This document shows positions 16,501-24,234 of a DNA stretch of 40,478 nt, one piece after another. The position numbers and the translations under genes are program-made. Position 1 is the stretch's first letter, and the number at the start of each line of letters is the position of its first letter. The stretch lies in NCBI GenBank assembly GCA_902497025.1, contig CABVDJ010000020.1:1-40478 (forward strand), read 5' to 3'. Below the pieces are notes generated by a model, which saw only the letters and a program-made list of their open reading frames with translations, was not told the origin of the DNA and searched no databases. This stretch comes from an uncultured Collinsella sp. GTDB taxonomy: Bacteria > Actinomycetota > Coriobacteriia > Coriobacteriales > Coriobacteriaceae.

Positions 16501-16668
16501 CAATCTACTGGGCGCCGGAGCATTGAACTCCTGAACCTCGGGATCAAAGCCGTGGTTGCGGAAGATCTGAGCGATATCCTCGGCAGCCAAGCGCTCTTCT
16601 TCGCTGCATGCCGGCGTAATGCCGGTGTTCTGCAGCAGGTGGTTAATATAGTTCTGGGTGTTCGCCAT
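13522..16668 (-). CDS. Large M28-peptidase-like membrane protein with acidic disordered insert
   Basis: A 1048-residue protein. The N-terminal part has two hydrophobic helices (about 55-95), a peptidase-like strand VVVVAHYDSP (His138, Asp140) and two more helices (about 163-210). SGAVCNKSSVAAML follows, where M28 enzymes usually have GA-x-D-D/N-x-SG; Cys222 takes the Asp place. A Glu/Ala/Pro/Ser-rich, mostly acidic and probably disordered insert of about 650 residues follows (about 235-890). The fold then resumes: DIWFVATGASDCDG (usual catalytic Glu-Glu not seen), FFINLESVGAG (Glu for the usual Asp) and DLPHNVNPTN with His about 1027. It may be a non-hydrolytic relative. The frame extends 50 codons upstream, but GGAG 5 nt before the ATG at 16668 fixes the start. 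Confidence 0.75.
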   Translation of the reverse strand: MANTQNYINHLLQNTGITPACSEEERLAAEDIAQIFRNHGFDPEVQEFNAPAPSRLAFAVTGILAFAGALLMGIGGGVGLVGTLLAIVGAVLYVLERTGHPVVSRLGKTGVSQNVIAYHKASGPLASPRNRPVVVVAHYDSPRAELLAREPYASYRALIAKLLPVATVAPAAVAILRILPLPGALKVLLWIVAILASLVALANAANIISNRHVLPYTSGAVCNKSSVAAMLGVMDNVAPFQGENEFPDDVPFDTYFGEQKRRAEEMARAAAEYAAAQQQNDYGNTIEYEEPTYAEDEFGQPIAPDAQTEPEQGEAFDEQIEGFEGASADETLIGAIVPEDQNQAVQAEEFNDEVSAAEPVEEPVAAEPEPKLYRNAAGNIRFGSDAIRALGMLPESCTLDYEEGEEPTFEPEPAPVVAAPAPAVTVDDESAAVAAAVAEPEAVSAIDPAAGLDILAPAAPAQDVADESDDDYVEQPRRVSYESDTDFSAEIPAATPHADIASAFSSIGASASNFFKGALAKGKKFVDDFEEKRAAAREAAEQEAIAQQQAAEAARERAAQEFEQNEAMQSVPVDAAEATTSFEAQQHVDSTMSFDAAQFDSTITFEKQGTAIAEPLPASDEQDDAAGDGEPIDAAEIQDAIEDEPVEVNSDEEQYAAAEQDDLTEVEQEEVSAVSEAPETDESRPYSTQIFTMPTPSGSGATVANVAPTQDETVDSLMAQISSQASPRPQMNVPDPASAPSPAPSSSPLASVPDPSLPSMKQANVASRTSLFDLPDPSAQVNDPFATAQGPEPTSAPVAPPMPVAPGAQPIETISAPAPAAPKSRKRGLGGLFGRKKKNEQDSMSDWLGVEDDYDAKKSGRGIGSWDNFEDDNDGWKGGATSSDGASSEDMLSAVASMGDDELLGHDIWFVATGASDCDGAGMKAFLASHRDKLRGVFFINLESVGAGRLSVVTVEGEQQLLKGDRRIMNLVSKVCKSFHVDCGALEMPYAKTDAYAALEASRRALTIAGVDGTRLACARTEDDLPHNVNPTNIATVSEVVTEVIRRS

Positions 16669-16866
16669 GTGCGCTCCACATCCATAATCCGACAAATAGG
16701 CCCAATGCATGCACATTAGAACCGTATATAGTCGAAAGTATACCCCGAGCGAGCGCAAACGACCGAATTCGGGCCATCTTAACGCCTCGAGCGGACAAGG
16801 ATATAGCCTAATCTCCATATCGGACTAAAATCATGGCAGCAAACCACCTTCTCATGCGAGGACTCT
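16669..16866. promoter_or_regulatory. Divergent promoter region between the M28-like gene and the WYL pair
   Basis: 198 bp between divergent genes. A TATACT at 16737-16742 on the minus strand could be the -10 for the M28-like gene; no clear -35 is visible. On the plus strand TAAAAT occurs near 16826-16833 ahead of the WYL genes. No operator palindrome was identified. Confidence 0.35.
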
Positions 16867-17889
16867 ATGACGGCAAGCGACGCGACCGCGACAATTAAAA
16901 AGGGGAATTCGGAGCCCAGTTTCGATAAAACGGCTCAGCGCATCCTCAATCTTTTCTTTGTGCTCAACAGCTCCCCCGAACCGCTGACGACCGAGCAGAT
17001 CGTCTTGGATTCCGACCTGGGATATGGCTCCGGCAACATTGACTCGGATAAGCGCAAGTTTCGGCGCGATCGTGACAAACTGCTCGAGCGTGGCATCTTA
17101 ATCAAGGAGGTTCGCCCCGCCGGTGCGCAGGAGACCGAGGAAAGCTCGTGGACAATCGACCGCGAGCACACCTTTGCAGCAGGCGGCCTCATCACCGCAG
17201 ACGACGCCGATATCCTGCTCAACGCCATCGACCAGACACTAGCGGCCGGCTCATCCACTTTTGCCGCACCGCTTGCCGATATTCGCTCCAAGATTGCCTA
17301 TCTCACCGGTAGGACGACGGTGGACGAAGCACCAATCCGCCGCTCTCCCACCGTCGATGCGGTATGGAGCGCCTTTGCCGAGCGATGCGCGCTGCGATTT
17401 TTATATCAGAACGGACGCGGCGAGCAGAAAGAACGTACCGTCTGCGTCTACGGCATGTTCGAACGCGAGGGCGTGGCGTACTTCTGCGGCCTCGACAATG
17501 TCACCGACGGCATCAGGACATTCCGCTGCGACCGTATCGTTCGCGCTTGGCGTCCTTCGAAGGCCTACGCCATCCCTGCGGACTTCAATCTCAACGACTA
17601 TCTGTTCTTTGAATTCGATTTTGCCGACCGACCGCCCGTTGCAGCCACGTTCTCGTTCGCCCCTCAGACGCAGATCGATATGATCAACGGCCTCACGCGC
17701 GGGCGAGGTGAGCTCGCACACACCGATGCGGGATGGACCTGGACCGTTGACGTGCGTGACCTTGAAGCCGCCGCCTCATTTTGCATGGCCCACGCCGTGG
17801 ACGGCATGAGGCCCGTGGCCCCCAAATCGCTCAAGCAGGCGTGGAACCGCCTCATTGAAAGGACGGTGCACGAGCATGCCCGTGCGTAA
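16867..17889 (+). CDS. WYL-domain transcriptional regulator, first of a tandem pair (PafB-like position)
   Basis: A 340-residue protein. An N-terminal winged-helix segment (about 20-95) includes LTTEQIV and DSDKRKFRRDRDKLLERGI, a pattern shared with PafB-type regulators. The middle carries the WYL domain (about 170-240), with LRFLYQNGRGE and FRCDRIVRAW; the namesake Trp-Tyr-Leu reads AYFCGL here. A C-terminal extension of about 100 residues follows. The downstream WYL gene overlaps its end by 14 nt. In other Actinomycetota, PafB and PafC form a DNA-damage-responsive activator sensing single-stranded DNA. Shared order and the adjacent DinG gene make a similar role plausible, but this is inference. 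Confidence 0.82.
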   Translation: MTASDATATIKKGNSEPSFDKTAQRILNLFFVLNSSPEPLTTEQIVLDSDLGYGSGNIDSDKRKFRRDRDKLLERGILIKEVRPAGAQETEESSWTIDREHTFAAGGLITADDADILLNAIDQTLAAGSSTFAAPLADIRSKIAYLTGRTTVDEAPIRRSPTVDAVWSAFAERCALRFLYQNGRGEQKERTVCVYGMFEREGVAYFCGLDNVTDGIRTFRCDRIVRAWRPSKAYAIPADFNLNDYLFFEFDFADRPPVAATFSFAPQTQIDMINGLTRGRGELAHTDAGWTWTVDVRDLEAAASFCMAHAVDGMRPVAPKSLKQAWNRLIERTVHEHARA

Positions 17890-18793
17890 ACTCACCAGCG
17901 AGCAGAGACTCTCGCGCGCCATCGACATCATGGAGGCCCTCTACGCCGCCGGCGAGAGCGGCATGACACGAGCCGAGATTTGCAGCCGCTTTGACATCAC
18001 AGGGGTGTCGCTCGACGAGATTCTCGAGATCGTCTCGACGCTCGCGGACCGAGAATCGGGCGCGCGCATCATCTGCGAATGCCACGGCGAGCGTGTGGTC
18101 CTCACCGGCGACGCCGGGCGTGTTCTACCGTTGCGCCTGAGTGCCGCCGAGGGCGCTGTGCTCAACCACGAACTTGAATCGTTGGGGATCGAGCCACAGA
18201 CGGCAGCCCGGATTCGGCATGCTCTTCTACCCGAAGAGCTCGGCTATAACCAGCGCGTCTTTGACAACGTCAACCACGGGTCGCACTGGCAGCAGCTGAG
18301 CTGCGCCATTCAGGACGGCGTTCGCTGCCGCATCTCGTATCGCTCGATGGACGATGCACGGCCACGTGAGCGTCTGGTCGACCCCTTGCGCATTACGGCA
18401 AACGGCGACCAAACATACCTGATTGCCTGGGACATCGCGGTCGATGAGCAGCGCACCTATCGCATGGATAAAATCGAGGGACTCGCCTTGACGGAAGACT
18501 CCGTCGTGCCTCATGCACCGGACGTCGCATCCCTCCACGATTCCCTTGCCCGGACGCAGCGTAGTGCAAAGCTCTTGATGCCATTCGATATGGCGGAGCA
18601 TCTGGACTGGGCCGGCATCACCCTAATCGAGCGCAGCGGAGCAGACATGGCAACGGTAACCGTGCATTACGGCTCCGAGCGTTGGCTACTGAGCCAGATA
18701 ATTGCAGCGGGCGGAGCCATCCACATCTTGGATGACCCCGCCCTGTCAAAGCGTCTGTGCGATATGGCAAAAACCCTCGTCTGTCCGCTTTAG
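17876..18793 (+). CDS. WYL-domain transcriptional regulator, second of a tandem pair (PafC-like position)
   Basis: A 305-residue protein. The N-terminal helix-turn-helix is MTRAEICSRFDITGVSLDEI. The WYL domain (about 135-205) has CRISYRSMDD, RERLVDPLRI, YLIAWDI and YRMDKIEGL, closer to the classic motif than its partner. A C-terminal extension ends with GSERWLLSQIIAAGG. I chose the ATG at 17876; an in-frame TTG at 17855 is possible, with no better ribosome site. It overlaps the upstream WYL gene out of frame, implying co-translation and perhaps a heterodimer. Its stop overlaps the convergent dinG stop by about 4 nt. Confidence 0.8.
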   Translation: MPVRKLTSEQRLSRAIDIMEALYAAGESGMTRAEICSRFDITGVSLDEILEIVSTLADRESGARIICECHGERVVLTGDAGRVLPLRLSAAEGAVLNHELESLGIEPQTAARIRHALLPEELGYNQRVFDNVNHGSHWQQLSCAIQDGVRCRISYRSMDDARPRERLVDPLRITANGDQTYLIAWDIAVDEQRTYRMDKIEGLALTEDSVVPHAPDVASLHDSLARTQRSAKLLMPFDMAEHLDWAGITLIERSGADMATVTVHYGSERWLLSQIIAAGGAIHILDDPALSKRLCDMAKTLVCPL

Positions 18794-21684
18794 CGCCGCC
18801 GCTCGTGGCGTGCACGCCACAGTTGCAGATAGTGCCCGATCTGCGCCGATTCGATGCGCTGGTAGGAGCTCGTGGGCAGCGACGTTAAGAACTTCTTTCC
18901 GTAGCCCTTCGTCACCAGGCGCGGGTCGGCCAGAATCAGCACGCCGCAATCGGTCGACGAGCGGATAAGGCGGCCGGCCGCCTGCTTGACCTCGAGCACC
19001 GCCTCGGGCAGCGAATAGCGCGCCCAAGCGCGGTCTTCGCGCAGGTTGCGCTCGCACGAGAGCGGGTCCGTGGGGCTCGAGAACGGCAGCTTGGGAATGA
19101 TGACGCAGCGCAGCGTCTCGCCGCTGGCGTCGAATCCCTCCCAGAAGGCCTTAAGCGCAAAAAGCGACGAGGTCGGCTCGTTGATAAACCGGTCGCGCAG
19201 GCGACGAGGAGATGAGTTGCGCTGCTGGCAGTTGAGCTCCAGACCCGCACGGGCCATTTTGGGCTCAACGCGGGCGTACAGGTCTTCCATGTCGCGCCGA
19301 TTGGTGAACAGCGTGAGCACCGATCCGCCCATGGCAAGATGGGCGTCGACCAGCACGCGCTCGAGCGCCGTAAGATAGCTCTCACGATCGCGCGGATCGG
19401 GGATATCGCCCGCAACGACTACAGCCATGTTCGAATCGAAGTCGTAGCTCGAGTCCAAGTGCAGCGATGTGGATGTTGAAGCACCAATGCGATCGAGGCC
19501 GACCGCGTGGTTAAAGTGTTCAAAGCTTTTGGACACCGTCATGGTCGCCGAGGTAAAGATAGCCGTGTGAACCTCGGGCAGCCACTCGGTTGCCAAGGCC
19601 TCGCCAATGTCGATGCGCTCTGCGGTCATTGACTCTCCGCCGGCACGCAGCCTGCGATTGACCTGCAGCGAATACACGTAGTGTTCATCGGTGCCGTCGA
19701 TGATGAGCTTGAGGTTCTCGGCCAGCTCGTGCAGGCGGCGCGAGATATCACCCAGGTCGACAACAACCTCGGGCTTGTCGGCGGCGACGGCTTGTACCAG
19801 CGCGTCGACGCTCTTGTCAGCTTGTTCCAATGCGTCGATGGCAGTGTAAGCCGACTGTAAGAAATCATGCCAGTCGTCAGATTCGCGCAGCTCGGGGCCA
19901 ATCCATAGATTGGCATTGTCATAACCCCCACGGGCACGGCGGCCGAGCTCGCGAACGCCATCGAACACGTCGGCGATCGCCATGCTCGCACGCGCAACCG
20001 TCGAGGTCGCCTTGGCAGTAAGGCCCAGATAGAGCGTAGAGCCCTCGGAGGTTGCCAAATCACGGGAAACCTGGCTTAGCGCGCCGGTGCTCGAGCCACC
20101 CAGGCGCTCAAACAGAACGCGTGATTCGTCCGCCGACACCACGCGCGCCCACTGACGGCGCGCCTCGCGCTCGATGGAATGGGCCTCGTCGATTACCCAA
20201 TGACGAATCGGAGGCAAAATCCTGCCCTCGGCCGCGACATTGCGGAACAGCAGGGAATGATTGGTGACCACCACGTCGGCATGCGCCGCACGACGTCGAG
20301 CGCCGTGGACCAAACATTTATCAGGGAAAAACGGGCAGAGGCGACGAGCACACTCGCGCGAGGCCGTCGTAAAGTCGGGGCGGTTGACGCTGCGCCACCG
20401 AATGCCGAGCGAGTCGAGGTCGCCATCGGCTGATTGGCAGACGTACGCCATAATGACCGCGACCGCCGTGAGCGTGTCCGCCGGATCGCGCTTGGTGGTA
20501 ATCTCGACCTGGCCGCGGCTCATGCGCTCAAGCTTGCGCAGGCACGGATAGTGGTCATAGCCCTTGAGAGCGCAAAATGACAGGCCACCGTCCAGTTGCT
20601 CGGCAAGTTTTGGCAGCTCATGGTACATGAGCTGGTCGGCAAGATTGTTCGATTTGGTCGCAATACCAACCGTGATGTTGTTACGGCGTGCTGCCTCGGC
20701 AAAAGGCACCAGATAGGCCATCGATTTGCCGACGCCCGTGCCCGCCTCAATTACACGATGAGTGCCCGTGACCAGCGCATCGCAGACCTCGAGCGCCATC
20801 GCGATCTGCTCATCACGCGGCTCGTAGGTGGGATACATGCGATTGACCAGGCCACCTGGCGCATAGTCTGCCTCAATCTCCTCACGACTCGGCATCTTGA
20901 GTACCGGCAGTTCGTCGGCGTCTACCCGATCGTCGGCGCGATCGGCCTTGAGAACGTCAGCACGGGCGGCGCTGAGAGAGAAGATAGAACCAGGGTTCTG
21001 CCCCGCCAAGAATGAGAAGATTGGACGATAGGACCAAGGCACGTCCGGATGCATGTCGGCTAGGCGCGCCATGAGGCCCTGGGGCAAGTCGGTGAGTGCC
21101 ACGAGCAACACGCGCCATACGCCACACAGGGCGTCGACGTCGGCATTGGCACGGTGTGATACCGAGTCACAGCCAAACAGATCGGCCATAAAAGACAGCT
21201 TGTGCGAGGCCAGGCGCGGAAGCGCGATGCGCGACAGCGCCAGCGAATCGATCCAAATATCGCTCACGTTGACGCCGCCTTTGACCGACTCGATAAACGA
21301 GCGGTCGAACGTGGCGTTATGTGCGATTACCGGGCAACCACCGACAAAATCGGCGAGAGCGGCTACGGCCTCAACGGCCGACGGGGCATCTGCCACATCG
21401 GCATTTGTAATGCTCGTGAGCTCGGTAATCTCGGCGGGAATCAGCTGCTTGGGATGCACGAAGGTATCGAAGCGGTCGACGATCTCGCGGCCCGAAAGAC
21501 GGGCCGCCGAGATCTCGATCAGCTCGTTGTCCTGCACCGAAAGACCTGTGGTCTCGGTATCGAGGACAATTACATCTTCCTCGATAAGGCCGAAGGACTG
21601 CGTTTTGGCGCGTTCGGCAATCGTGGCATAGGAGTCGATGACAAACTGCGGCGTTCCTGACGAAACCGCGTCCTCGATTAGCAT
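18790..21684 (-). CDS. dinG: DinG-family ATP-dependent helicase with N-terminal exonuclease domain
   Basis: A 964-residue protein. The N-terminal DEDDh exonuclease (about 35-200) has DTETTG (Asp42, Glu44), AHNATFDRSF and HRANADVDAL (His177, Asp182). The superfamily 2 XPD/Rad3-like helicase has Walker A EAGTGVGKS (313-321), VTNHSLL, the DEAH box at about 499-502 and a C-terminal LFTNRRDMEDL to FWEGFDASGE block. Cysteines at about 381, 445, 450 and 457 are spaced like the iron-sulfur cluster ligands of this family. This layout matches Bacillus-type DinG rather than the exonuclease-lacking E. coli form. Role: repair of R-loops or damaged DNA. Its ATG overlaps the end of ddl by 7 nt, so it is translationally coupled to ddl. 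Confidence 0.92.
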   Translation of the reverse strand: MLIEDAVSSGTPQFVIDSYATIAERAKTQSFGLIEEDVIVLDTETTGLSVQDNELIEISAARLSGREIVDRFDTFVHPKQLIPAEITELTSITNADVADAPSAVEAVAALADFVGGCPVIAHNATFDRSFIESVKGGVNVSDIWIDSLALSRIALPRLASHKLSFMADLFGCDSVSHRANADVDALCGVWRVLLVALTDLPQGLMARLADMHPDVPWSYRPIFSFLAGQNPGSIFSLSAARADVLKADRADDRVDADELPVLKMPSREEIEADYAPGGLVNRMYPTYEPRDEQIAMALEVCDALVTGTHRVIEAGTGVGKSMAYLVPFAEAARRNNITVGIATKSNNLADQLMYHELPKLAEQLDGGLSFCALKGYDHYPCLRKLERMSRGQVEITTKRDPADTLTAVAVIMAYVCQSADGDLDSLGIRWRSVNRPDFTTASRECARRLCPFFPDKCLVHGARRRAAHADVVVTNHSLLFRNVAAEGRILPPIRHWVIDEAHSIEREARRQWARVVSADESRVLFERLGGSSTGALSQVSRDLATSEGSTLYLGLTAKATSTVARASMAIADVFDGVRELGRRARGGYDNANLWIGPELRESDDWHDFLQSAYTAIDALEQADKSVDALVQAVAADKPEVVVDLGDISRRLHELAENLKLIIDGTDEHYVYSLQVNRRLRAGGESMTAERIDIGEALATEWLPEVHTAIFTSATMTVSKSFEHFNHAVGLDRIGASTSTSLHLDSSYDFDSNMAVVVAGDIPDPRDRESYLTALERVLVDAHLAMGGSVLTLFTNRRDMEDLYARVEPKMARAGLELNCQQRNSSPRRLRDRFINEPTSSLFALKAFWEGFDASGETLRCVIIPKLPFSSPTDPLSCERNLREDRAWARYSLPEAVLEVKQAAGRLIRSSTDCGVLILADPRLVTKGYGKKFLTSLPTSSYQRIESAQIGHYLQLWRARHERRR

Positions 21685-22643
21685 GCAATGCCCGCTCGAC
21701 GAAGGCCCATACGGATCAGGCTGTCACAGACCTGCGGGAACGTCATGTCGTCGGTGTGGCGGATCTCGTCCGGATACAGCGACGTATCGGTCATGCCGGG
21801 AATGGTATTGGTCTCGAGGATAACGGGGCCGTCCTCACTCACGATAAAGTCGCTGCGCGAGATACCCAGGCAACCGAGGGCCTTGTGAGCAGCACAGGCA
21901 AGCTCCTGGGCACGAGCGTAATTCTCGGGTGAAATCTGCGCCGGAATGCGATGGATGTCCGTAGGGTCGACATACTTCACGTCCAGATCGTAGAACTCGC
22001 AGTCCTCGGGCTTACGAATCTCGACAATCGGCAGAGCGCGCACGTCATCTTCGCCGTATACGCCGACGGTGATCTCGGTACCCTCGATGCACTTCTCGAC
22101 CAGCACTTTGTCGCCGTACTCAAACGCCTTGGCGATTGCCGCGGGCAGCTCGGAGGGCTCATGGACCAGGGAAATGCCATAGCTGGAACCGTTGACGGCC
22201 GGCTTCACAAAGCAGCGCTCGCCACAAACCTCGACGATATGATCGATATCGACTTCATCGCCCACCTCGAGCGCAAGGCCGGGGGCAATGGGAATGCCCG
22301 CCTTGGCGTACAGGAGCTTAGAGACCTCCTTGTCGGCACCGCAGGCGCTGGCAAGCACGCCCGAAGCCGTGTAGGGGATACCCAGGGTCTCCATGGCGCC
22401 TTGCATGGCGCCATCCTCGCCGCCGGCACCGTGCATGGCGATAAACGCCACGTCAAAGCCGCCGGTCGCCATGGTTACCATAAAATCATCGGCAGCCGTG
22501 TCGAGCAGCTCCACCGAAGTGTAGCCGGCCTCCTTCAAGGCAACCACGACGTTCTTTCCCGAATTGAGCGAGATCTCGCGCTCAGCGGAATGACCGCCCG
22601 CCAAGACCGCTACGTGCATGTTCTCTAGGCTTTTACCCGGCAT
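21678..22643 (-). CDS. ddl: D-alanine--D-alanine ligase
   Basis: A 321-residue cytosolic ATP-grasp enzyme that makes the D-Ala-D-Ala dipeptide for peptidoglycan. Features: the N-terminal VAVLAGGHSAEREISL loop, MHGAGGEDG, the lid region VKPAVNGSSYGIS, VEKCIEGTEITVGV and the C-terminal metal/substrate motif ISRSDFIV to ETNTIPGMT. The length is normal for DdlA/B. GAGGAGG lies 9 nt before the ATG at 22643. It is the first gene of a unit with dinG. A minus-strand TACAAT (about 22684-22689) with TTGGGG 18 nt upstream may be the promoter. Confidence 0.94.
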   Translation of the reverse strand: MPGKSLENMHVAVLAGGHSAEREISLNSGKNVVVALKEAGYTSVELLDTAADDFMVTMATGGFDVAFIAMHGAGGEDGAMQGAMETLGIPYTASGVLASACGADKEVSKLLYAKAGIPIAPGLALEVGDEVDIDHIVEVCGERCFVKPAVNGSSYGISLVHEPSELPAAIAKAFEYGDKVLVEKCIEGTEITVGVYGEDDVRALPIVEIRKPEDCEFYDLDVKYVDPTDIHRIPAQISPENYARAQELACAAHKALGCLGISRSDFIVSEDGPVILETNTIPGMTDTSLYPDEIRHTDDMTFPQVCDSLIRMGLRRAGIAC

Positions 22644-22728
22644 GGGCAGACTCCTCCTCTATAATTTCTGCAGCTGATACCATATTGTAGCGATACCCTC
22701 TACGTTTCCCCAAAATCGAAAGGCTTCC

Positions 22729-23781
22729 ATGAATCCCAGGACTAAATCTCAGGACATTCGCGACTTGAGCCAAAACGATATTCGCGAGCTCGTGGCCGAA
22801 CTTGGCCAGCCAGCCTTCCGCGCGAAGCAGCTCATCGAATGGGTCTTTGAGAAGAACGTTTGTTCGTTTGACGATATGATAAACCTTCCTAAGGCTTTCC
22901 GCGAGCAGCTTAAAGAGGCTTTTGCCTTTGACACGCCGACTGAACTAACCAAGCAGGTTTCCAAAGATGGCTCTCGCAAGTATTTGCTCGAGTACCACGA
23001 CGGCGTTTCCGTCGAGACTGTCGGCATGCCCCGTCGTAACAAGCTTTCCGTCTGCGTTTCCACCCAAGCTGGCTGTGGCATGGGCTGCGCCTTTTGCGCT
23101 ACCGGTCTCAACGGCCTCAAGCGCTCTCTGACCGCTCAAGAGATCGTCGACCAGGTACTTCATGTATCCAACGACTTTGGCGAGCGCGCCACGAGCGTTG
23201 TCTTCATGGGCCAGGGCGAGCCGTTTGCCAACTACGACGAGGTTCTCAAGGCGCTGCGAATCCTCAACGACCCCGATGGCATCGGTATCGGCGCTCGTCA
23301 CCTCACCGTCTCTACCAGTGGCGTTATTCCCGGTATTCGCAACTTTGCCGACATCCCCGAGCAGTTCACGCTTGCTGTTTCACTGCATTCCGCCATCCAG
23401 TCGACGCGCAATAAGCTCATGCCCGGTGTTAAGAAGTACACGCTGCTTCGCCTTCACGAAGCGCTTCAGCTCTACACCGAGAAGACCGGCCGCCGCCCAA
23501 CCTATGAGTATGCCATGATCGAAGGCGTCAACGATACGAATCCGGAAATGCAGGCGCTCTGCGACTTCTGCGAGGGAACGCTGTGCCACGTTAACCTCAT
23601 TCAGCTTAACGACATCGAGGGTAGCCCGCTCAAGCCGTCGCCGATTCATAAGGTTGAGAATCTTCAGCGTCGCCTTGAGTCCCGTGGCATCGAGACAACG
23701 ATTCGTAACTCCCGTGGTAACGATATTGACGCCGCTTGCGGACAGCTGAAGCAGCGTTTCAAAGTTCAGAAGAACGCATAG
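22729..23781 (+). CDS. rlmN: 23S rRNA (adenine2503-C2) / tRNA (adenine37-C2) methyltransferase RlmN
   Basis: A 350-residue radical SAM enzyme methylating A2503 of 23S rRNA and A37 of some tRNAs. The CxxxCxxC cluster motif is CGMGCAFC (Cys116, 120, 123). GQGEP, the STSGVIPGI segment and SLHSA follow. The C-terminal methyl-carrier Cys337 lies in NDIDAACGQ. The N-terminal helical domain begins with LSQNDIRELV. It is complete. AAAGG lies a few bases before the ATG. A TATAAT occurs at about 22659-22664 in the 85-bp gap shared with ddl, but without a convincing -35. A degenerate parS-like site and a terminator follow the stop. Confidence 0.95.
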   Translation: MNPRTKSQDIRDLSQNDIRELVAELGQPAFRAKQLIEWVFEKNVCSFDDMINLPKAFREQLKEAFAFDTPTELTKQVSKDGSRKYLLEYHDGVSVETVGMPRRNKLSVCVSTQAGCGMGCAFCATGLNGLKRSLTAQEIVDQVLHVSNDFGERATSVVFMGQGEPFANYDEVLKALRILNDPDGIGIGARHLTVSTSGVIPGIRNFADIPEQFTLAVSLHSAIQSTRNKLMPGVKKYTLLRLHEALQLYTEKTGRRPTYEYAMIEGVNDTNPEMQALCDFCEGTLCHVNLIQLNDIEGSPLKPSPIHKVENLQRRLESRGIETTIRNSRGNDIDAACGQLKQRFKVQKNA

Positions 23782-23800
23782 GGGAGTCGCACCCCAAAAC

Positions 23801-23814
23801 GTTTCATGTGAAAC
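23801..23814. promoter_or_regulatory. parS: parS-like site, near-consensus
   Basis: gtttcatgtgaaac differs from the parS core gtttcacgtgaaac at one base, and c/t substitution at that position is tolerated in known parS variants. It lies between the rlmN stop and its terminator, about 2.1 kb from the three perfect sites. Confidence 0.65.
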
Positions 23815-23820
23815 ATCGAA

Positions 23821-23860
23821 CGACCCCGGTTGCAGGATATGCAACCGGGGTCGTTTCATT
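23821..23860 (+). terminator. rlmN terminator
   Basis: Perfect 14-bp stem cgaccccggttgca / tgcaaccggggtcg with a 5-nt loop, followed by a T-rich run (tttcattta). It lies about 40 nt after the rlmN stop. Confidence 0.9.
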
Positions 23861-23904
23861 TATTGACCTTAATTTTGAATCAGCTGCTACTGGTCCCATT
23901 TTTA

Positions 23905-23950
23905 CGGCCAAAATAAGGGGTCCTTGTCTCGTGAATCAGACAAGGACCCA
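23905..23950 (-). terminator. Terminator of the parAB operon
   Basis: Perfect 12-bp stem gggtccttgtct / agacaaggaccc (23918-23949) with an 8-nt loop. On the minus strand it is followed by CCTTATTTT. It lies 30 nt downstream of the small gene that follows parB. Confidence 0.8.
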
Positions 23951-23971
23951 TCACAATATGCTAAGTAATTG

Positions 23972-23983
23972 TTAGGTACCTAA
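23972..23983. repeat. 12-bp palindrome TTAGGTACCTAA, copy 1
   Basis: Perfect palindrome overlapping the stop codon of the small gene downstream of parB. The same 12 bp, preceded by a G in one reading direction, recur at 27476-27487 upstream of jag. Function unknown. Confidence 0.5.
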
Positions 23984-24234
23984 TAGCCTACATTTTCCCA
24001 TTGGTTGCTGACCCAACCCTGATTAATCTTGGGATTCTTCGTTACCTGAGCTGTACGCATGGCAACATCTTCTGTCATAACATCCATTTTCTTCTTGGAT
24101 GTATCGACAATATCTTGCGCACTACGAAGCAAACGACCTCGAAGTTCATCGTCTGTCGCGATCTTATAGCCAGCAAAGGCACCAGCCGCGACAGTCGTCG
24201 CCAATGCAATCGCAGTTAAAACTCTATTCCTCAT
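23980..24234 (-). CDS. Small membrane-anchored YtxH-like protein downstream of parB
   Basis: An 84-residue protein. The N-terminal hydrophobic segment (about 5-22, Ala/Thr-rich, ending GYKIAT) is followed by a charged helical region (ELRGRLLRSAQDIVDTSKKKMDV). The Gly-rich TM plus charged helix resembles YtxH-type proteins, but the match is weak. AGGAGG lies 5 nt before the ATG at 24234, so the longer TTG-initiated frame was rejected. The gene starts 11 nt inside the end of parB in another frame, so it is tightly coupled to the segregation genes. Its role is unknown; a membrane-linked accessory to ParAB is only a possibility. Confidence 0.7.
   Translation of the reverse strand: MRNRVLTAIALATTVAAGAFAGYKIATDDELRGRLLRSAQDIVDTSKKKMDVMTEDVAMRTAQVTKNPKINQGWVSNQWENVGY

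Noticed and set aside
14689..16719. 676-codon open frame antisense to the M28-like gene
   Set aside because: Mirror of the low-complexity insert; Arg/Gly/Leu-rich with no domain.
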